Shown here in pieces: positions 59,601 through 64,000 of a stretch of DNA of 64,000 nt (the stretch's first letter is position 1; each line of letters begins with the position of its first letter). The stretch is from Crocodylus rhombifer. Taxonomy: Eukaryota > Chordata > Crocodylia > Crocodylidae. The position numbers were made by a program, and so were the translations under genes. The stretch spans positions 62,001 to 126,000 of the forward strand of contig JAVSML010001016.1 in the NCBI GenBank assembly GCA_038503035.1. Direction: 5' to 3'. The notes under the pieces are model-generated. The model was given only the letters and a program-made list of their open reading frames with translations, was not told where the DNA came from and did not search any database.

Positions 59601-61149
59601 ACCAATGGGAGTACAGATCATACAAAAGATATGTATAAAGGATTATATTTTAAAATTCTGAATTATATGTCAGCTCTTTTGGGCATACCCTGACAAGCGT
59701 GAATGTGTGGTTTGTGGTGCCTCAAGCAGTTTGAAGCACTGCAAACTTCATGCAGCACAAACGTACCTGTTCATTGTGCGGTGGTGTTTTTTGCCCCAGG
59801 AGATCCCAGTGTCAGAAAAACCTGAGACTGTAAAAAGTGGCACAGAGCACATGACAGCAGTTTGTGCCACCAGAAAGGGAGCCTGGCTGGCCAGAGGCAC
59901 ACTCTGGCTGCCAACTAGGCTCCAAGCTGCTGGCTTGGCACTGCCCCAGGACCCCAGGTAAGGCTGCTAGGGCCAACACAAATGCTGGCCCCAGCCTCCA
60001 CTACCTCACCCAGGTCACTTTGCCATGCCCTGGAGGTGTGTGTAGGGGGTGTGCCCAGGAACAAGTAGCAACAAATATGTGAGACTACTATTCATCCCAC
60101 AGGAAACATGAACTCCTGCATGTGCATGCTTGTCAGGATGTGCTCTTTGAAACCAACACTAAAGATCAGTGCTATGCAGAGTATCTGTTTTCTCATGAAA
60201 ATATTGTAGGGTCTTATTTTTGCCATTACGCAGAATGCAAAACCTTTTGAAATCTTGAAAAAAATGTGTAGGACATGAATTCTATTTCCCATCTCAGCTC
60301 TGTCCATAATCCATGATCCACAGCAGTGCTAGGGTGGCAAAAGGGTGTGGAGTGAGGGACCAGAGGGAAGTAAATCCAAGATCTGGCCTTATTTAAAACA
60401 TACTGCTAAATGACATGTCAAACCCCTGAAAATTTATAATCTCTTCCCTAAAAGAAGGAAAATGCTGCTTATGAAACCAGATAATCAGATAAATACATAC
60501 AGATGCACTTGCTATGATAATAGCAATTCTTATGTGAAACAGATAACAGTACACAATTGAAAGTACTTAAGGACTAACAGGTATTGAAATCATAAGTTAC
60601 TATACTTACCCAAATCCAAGAGTACTTCATATTAAAAAAAAATCCTCCCAATAATTAGTTTCTATACACAGATCCTAGCCCCCTTTTTCCTGTTTCTTGT
60701 CCCCACCATTCCCACTCCTCTGTTCCCAGCTGCCACATGCCCCCCTCTGCTTGTGCCTGCCCCTACCCCTCACATCCCACTCCCTGATTTCCTGACTCAC
60801 TGTTCTTCCCTGCATCCTGCCTCTCTCTCCCACTGCTCCCCCTTGCAGCCTACCTCCCTTATCCATCCCCTCTCCTACTTATACAGCTCTGCTCCAGTAG
60901 GGCAGCCAGCAGCAGCATGGCCCCAGCCTGACCACAGCCCAGCCCAGCCACAGAGAAATGGCAGCTACTCCCAGCAGGGCTGGAGGGTCTGGAGCCTGAC
61001 CTGAAGCTAAGGGAGGAAGGGCAGGGCTGGGAAGGGAAGGAGTGGTTGGTAGAGGCAGGGGAGGGCAGGCAGAGGCATAGGGGCAAGGAGTAGGGAAGGG
61101 CAGGCTGCAGATTTGCCAACACCACCTTGCAGTCTTCCCCACAGTCTTG
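56691..61149. other. Intron, no recognised gene
   Basis: Mostly AT-rich with GC-rich patches at 56940-57500 and 59700-60060 and a C/T-rich patch at 60670-60880. At 59545-59605 a pattern like that at 18612-18730 ('caatcctgtagtctgcc', then 'caccaatgggagtac') suggests an old shared repeat. No exon found. Confidence 0.4.
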
Positions 61150-61400
61150 CCTGGATGATAGGTAGGCAAGGTTCTCTGAATTGATGTGATGTCTTTTATT
61201 AGACCAACTGAGTAGTTGGAAAAAAGTTCTTAGCAAGCTTTCAGGCACAATCACCCTTCTTCAGGCATAGGAAGTCTCTGCTGTTCTGAGACTCCAAGGA
61301 ATGAGAGAAGCTAAAAGTGTGACAGGATGTCAGTGAGGATGTAAATAGGCAGAAATCAGGAATGAGGCTGTGTTTCTTGCATAGGCTTAGAAAGTGTATG
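61150..61400 (-). mobile_element. Retroelement-derived repeat (TTGGTCTAATAAAAG type)
   Basis: Read on the minus strand: 'cctgaagaagggtg', then 'ctgaaagcttgc', then a hairpin CCAAC-tactca-GTTGG, then 'tctaataaaagacatcac'. This layout belongs to an interspersed repeat I recognise from turtle, crocodilian and other vertebrate sequence (gaaagcttg, ccaac, gttggtccaataaaaga), but I cannot name it with certainty. No coding capacity. Confidence 0.55.
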
Positions 61401-61544
61401 CCACTGTTGAGGTTAGCTTTTTTTTTCTTCCTGTTGTGAAGTTTCAATTTCAAATGGTAAAATTTGATTTCTTCCATGTTTCTGGGATGCTTTGGATGAT
61501 AAACTTAATGCACAATTACAGAATAAGGAATAACTAAGGCAGGG

Positions 61545-62397
61545 ATGCTCAACCCCCAGCCTCTGGGACATGCTCTCCAATGGTTCAGAAATGTGGCATC
61601 AGAAGAGTGGTGGCAGCATTGCTGTGCCAACCCTTCAATCTCAAAAACATGCACAAGAAGCAAAGGAGAGTTCCTACTTTTATATAGAAAATCATAGGGG
61701 TTGGGCTCACAGTGGGCCAAAGGGAGGGAACAGGTAAAAGGTAAAGAAATATTAACACTCTGGGAACTTGTGCTCAGCACCTTAATTTCCACCCTCCTCT
61801 GGAGGTGTCCCCAACAAGGCTTTAGTTCTCAGAGTGCTCAAACAGCAGCTTGCAGCTGCCTCCAAGTATGAGTTCAGCTCCTTCGGTCCACAATCCTGGC
61901 TGACTGAGCCAATGAGATCTCCAGCTCCACTGTGCACTCCTCTGTGTAGGGCTGACCACGTTTTCATATGCATGCTGCTCTCTGTTTCTCTTCCTCCAGT
62001 TTCAAACATCCTCTTCCTTTCCCCCCCTACACTCCAGTCGCTGGGGGTTTCTGGGAGTTGCAGTCCAAATTAACTATCATCAGAGCTCTGCGAACTACCC
62101 CCTAGTTCCTCCTGCTGTTATACACATTCCCCTGCTACCAAATTTCCAAACCTATGGGGAGCCCTGTGAGCTAGATATTGTGGACCTGCATAAAATATCA
62201 TGCTAGTGTGCAGCTGGATTCAGGCATGCAGGATCAGGCTGGTGGACAGATGGCTCCAGCACATCAGGTTGGGCCAGCACATGGTCAGGTCACACCCACA
62301 GATCAACCCTACATGTCAGCCCTGCATGGGATCTGGACTCCAGACCAGCTTCATGCCACTTATCTGGCCCACATAGCCAAATGTTTTGGCACCACTG
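61545..62397. mobile_element. Possible hAT-like element (weak)
   Basis: The left end 'cagggatgctcaacccccagcc' and the right end 'ttttggcaccactg' (reverse complement CAGTGGTGCCAAAAC) resemble hAT termini like those at 18157-18518. No convincing 8-bp duplication was found, and the interior is unassigned. It may be two separate fragments. Confidence 0.3.
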
Positions 62398-62402
62398 GTG
62401 TA

Positions 62403-64000
62403 AGTAGTGGCACTGCCAAGGAGGATCTGGTGTTATAATGGATCACAGGCTCAATGCGAGTCAGCAGTGTGATGCTGTCACAAAAAAAAAAAAAAATTGC
62501 ACTTTCAGCCACTGATTATTCTGGGGTATGTCTTTCTCACAATATTCAAAACAGTCTAATTTCACTTACTTTGGAAGAAAATAAAATTGAGTCCTCCAGG
62601 ATTTTTGCAAAACAGAACTGTTCTCTACCCAGCTGTAGTGGAGAAGGCAGCAGTGGAATTGTATGGAGGTAGGAAGTGCTTACGAGTCATCTGAGTGAGG
62701 ACTAGTATGTGGGAAGAGGTTGGGGGCAAGCTGTACTGGCATAAGAGAAGGCTTGAAGATGACAGCACCAGAAAAAAAGAAATAGCATCAGGAGACTGGT
62801 ATCATTGATGGTACAAAGGCATATAGTGGGACACAAAAAAGCAAAAATCAAATAATTGCATGGAAACATAAAAAATGAGAAATTTGAATTTGAAGCATTG
62901 GAGAGAAGTTCAGAAAAGGGTGTAATTTGGTTTGACTGGGTGAGAAAGATTAACCTGTGAGCTGTTTTCTAGACAGAATGTAGGGGTCAATATGGAAATT
63001 AAGGAAGCCACACCAGGAGATTATGGTAATCAAAATAGGGGATGACAAGGATTTGACCAAATCTTTTGGCTATTAGAATGGAAAAACAATTTGTTGTAGA
63101 CAAAAAAAAAAAAAAACCTGAGGAAAAATCCACATTTATTAACATTTACTGCACTGTGTCTGAGATACCACAATATTTCCTTACATATAGTTTACACGGC
63201 CACTGCTGGAAACTCTTGACAAATACTGACTCTCTGATAGTAACTGATGTGTAACTGCAATTATTTCCTAATGAAGTTTGCAAACACACTATAGTCTACA
63301 TTTTTTTTTAAGTTTTGCCAGATGCCTGTTAAGCAAAACTCTGAAAGAAAAATGTTTGCAATAATAAAAAATGCTACTGTTTATAGATGAAGACGCTGGT
63401 GGCCTGCTTCTTTTTTCCACCCAAAACTTGCGATTCATGAAGGTAAAACTTCTGTAATGAAAGGTTATACCAAGAATATTCTTATTAAAGTAAGCCAGAT
63501 GAGAGCTTAGCTACTGCATTGATTTGGAAATGTCAGAAGAAGAACAGAAACAACTCCTAGAGATGAGTCAATGTGATGTTTATAATATTTAAATCAATGC
63601 CATATGTATTTCACATAAATAAAATTGTATCTAAACCAGCCAAAAACTATACTTTAGTTTTAGCCATTCCATTGAACATTAACTTAAAAACTCAACCTTA
63701 GAAAAGTTGATTATCTTTGGAAATAACATAGTGGAGACTAAACTCCACAGAGCATGATGCAAGAAAGAGAAGAATGAAAATTAATATGCATTAGTCTCTT
63801 CTGCTTACACTGCAAATACAGTGCATTTGTTATACATGCAGAAGTCTTACTGAGTCACTAGGATTTTAGTTTAAAAGTAAGATTTGCTTAAAGAAACATG
63901 TTCATTGCAGGGATAGGAGTTTCTTTTTTAATTACTTTATTCAGTTGCAGAGGAAATAATACACTTCTACATGGAGTCTACACGGAGTCCATTAACAGGG
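62403..64000. other. AT-rich intron, no recognised feature
   Basis: AT-rich with A-runs at about 62480-62494 and 63101-63116. No repeat family or exon recognised. The first coding exon of the kinase was looked for and not seen. Confidence 0.45.

Overview
This is vertebrate nuclear DNA, almost all of it intron. The only host coding sequence I can support is two minus-strand exons of a YANK-family serine/threonine kinase. They match STK32B best. The 56-bp exon at 19453-19508 carries the glycine-rich loop and the 152-bp exon at 3426-3577 carries the ATP-binding lysine region. Both have consensus splice sites and compatible phases. The window therefore runs, on the minus strand, from deep inside an upstream intron (64000 down to 19509), through both exons, into the next intron (3425 down to 1). 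The first coding exon and the rest of the kinase domain lie outside.

The repeats point to a sauropsid, most likely a crocodilian. CR1 LINEs dominate, with 3' ends of the tcatagtttcatag / gattctatgattctatg type. There are many short hAT-like and other inverted-repeat elements, MIR-like SINE relics and endogenous retrovirus sequence. No bacterial-type genes, CRISPR arrays, rRNA or tRNA genes were seen. The species assignment is inference from repeat style only.

Layout: 1-12155 is intron with small relics (hAT-like elements at 791-1143 and 10626-10922, a short CR1 at 9526-9863, a palindromic MITE near 2200-2400, an L2-like LINE relic near 6843-7250). 12156-15001 is a TA-flanked Tigger-like DNA element split by a 2.3-kb CR1. 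15004-30250 holds the second exon, further MITEs, MIR relics and a TG microsatellite. 30255-39040 is a badly decayed endogenous retrovirus with gag-like, protease, reverse transcriptase, RNase H and integrase remnants. It is interrupted by a CR1 with a 592-codon open RT frame and by a solo LTR with a perfect 5-bp duplication. 40640-42045 is a 1.4-kb foldback (long inverted repeat) DNA element. 45870-50698 is a CR1 with a second CR1 inserted inside it. The remainder is AT-rich intron with GC-rich patches at 44200-45860 and 54840-56690.

Nothing here looks like a new multi-gene system. The most interesting points are the nesting chronology, the perfect 7-bp direct repeats flanking four CR1 insertions, the foldback element, and two MITE families present as opposite-orientation pairs with internal hairpins inside one kinase gene.
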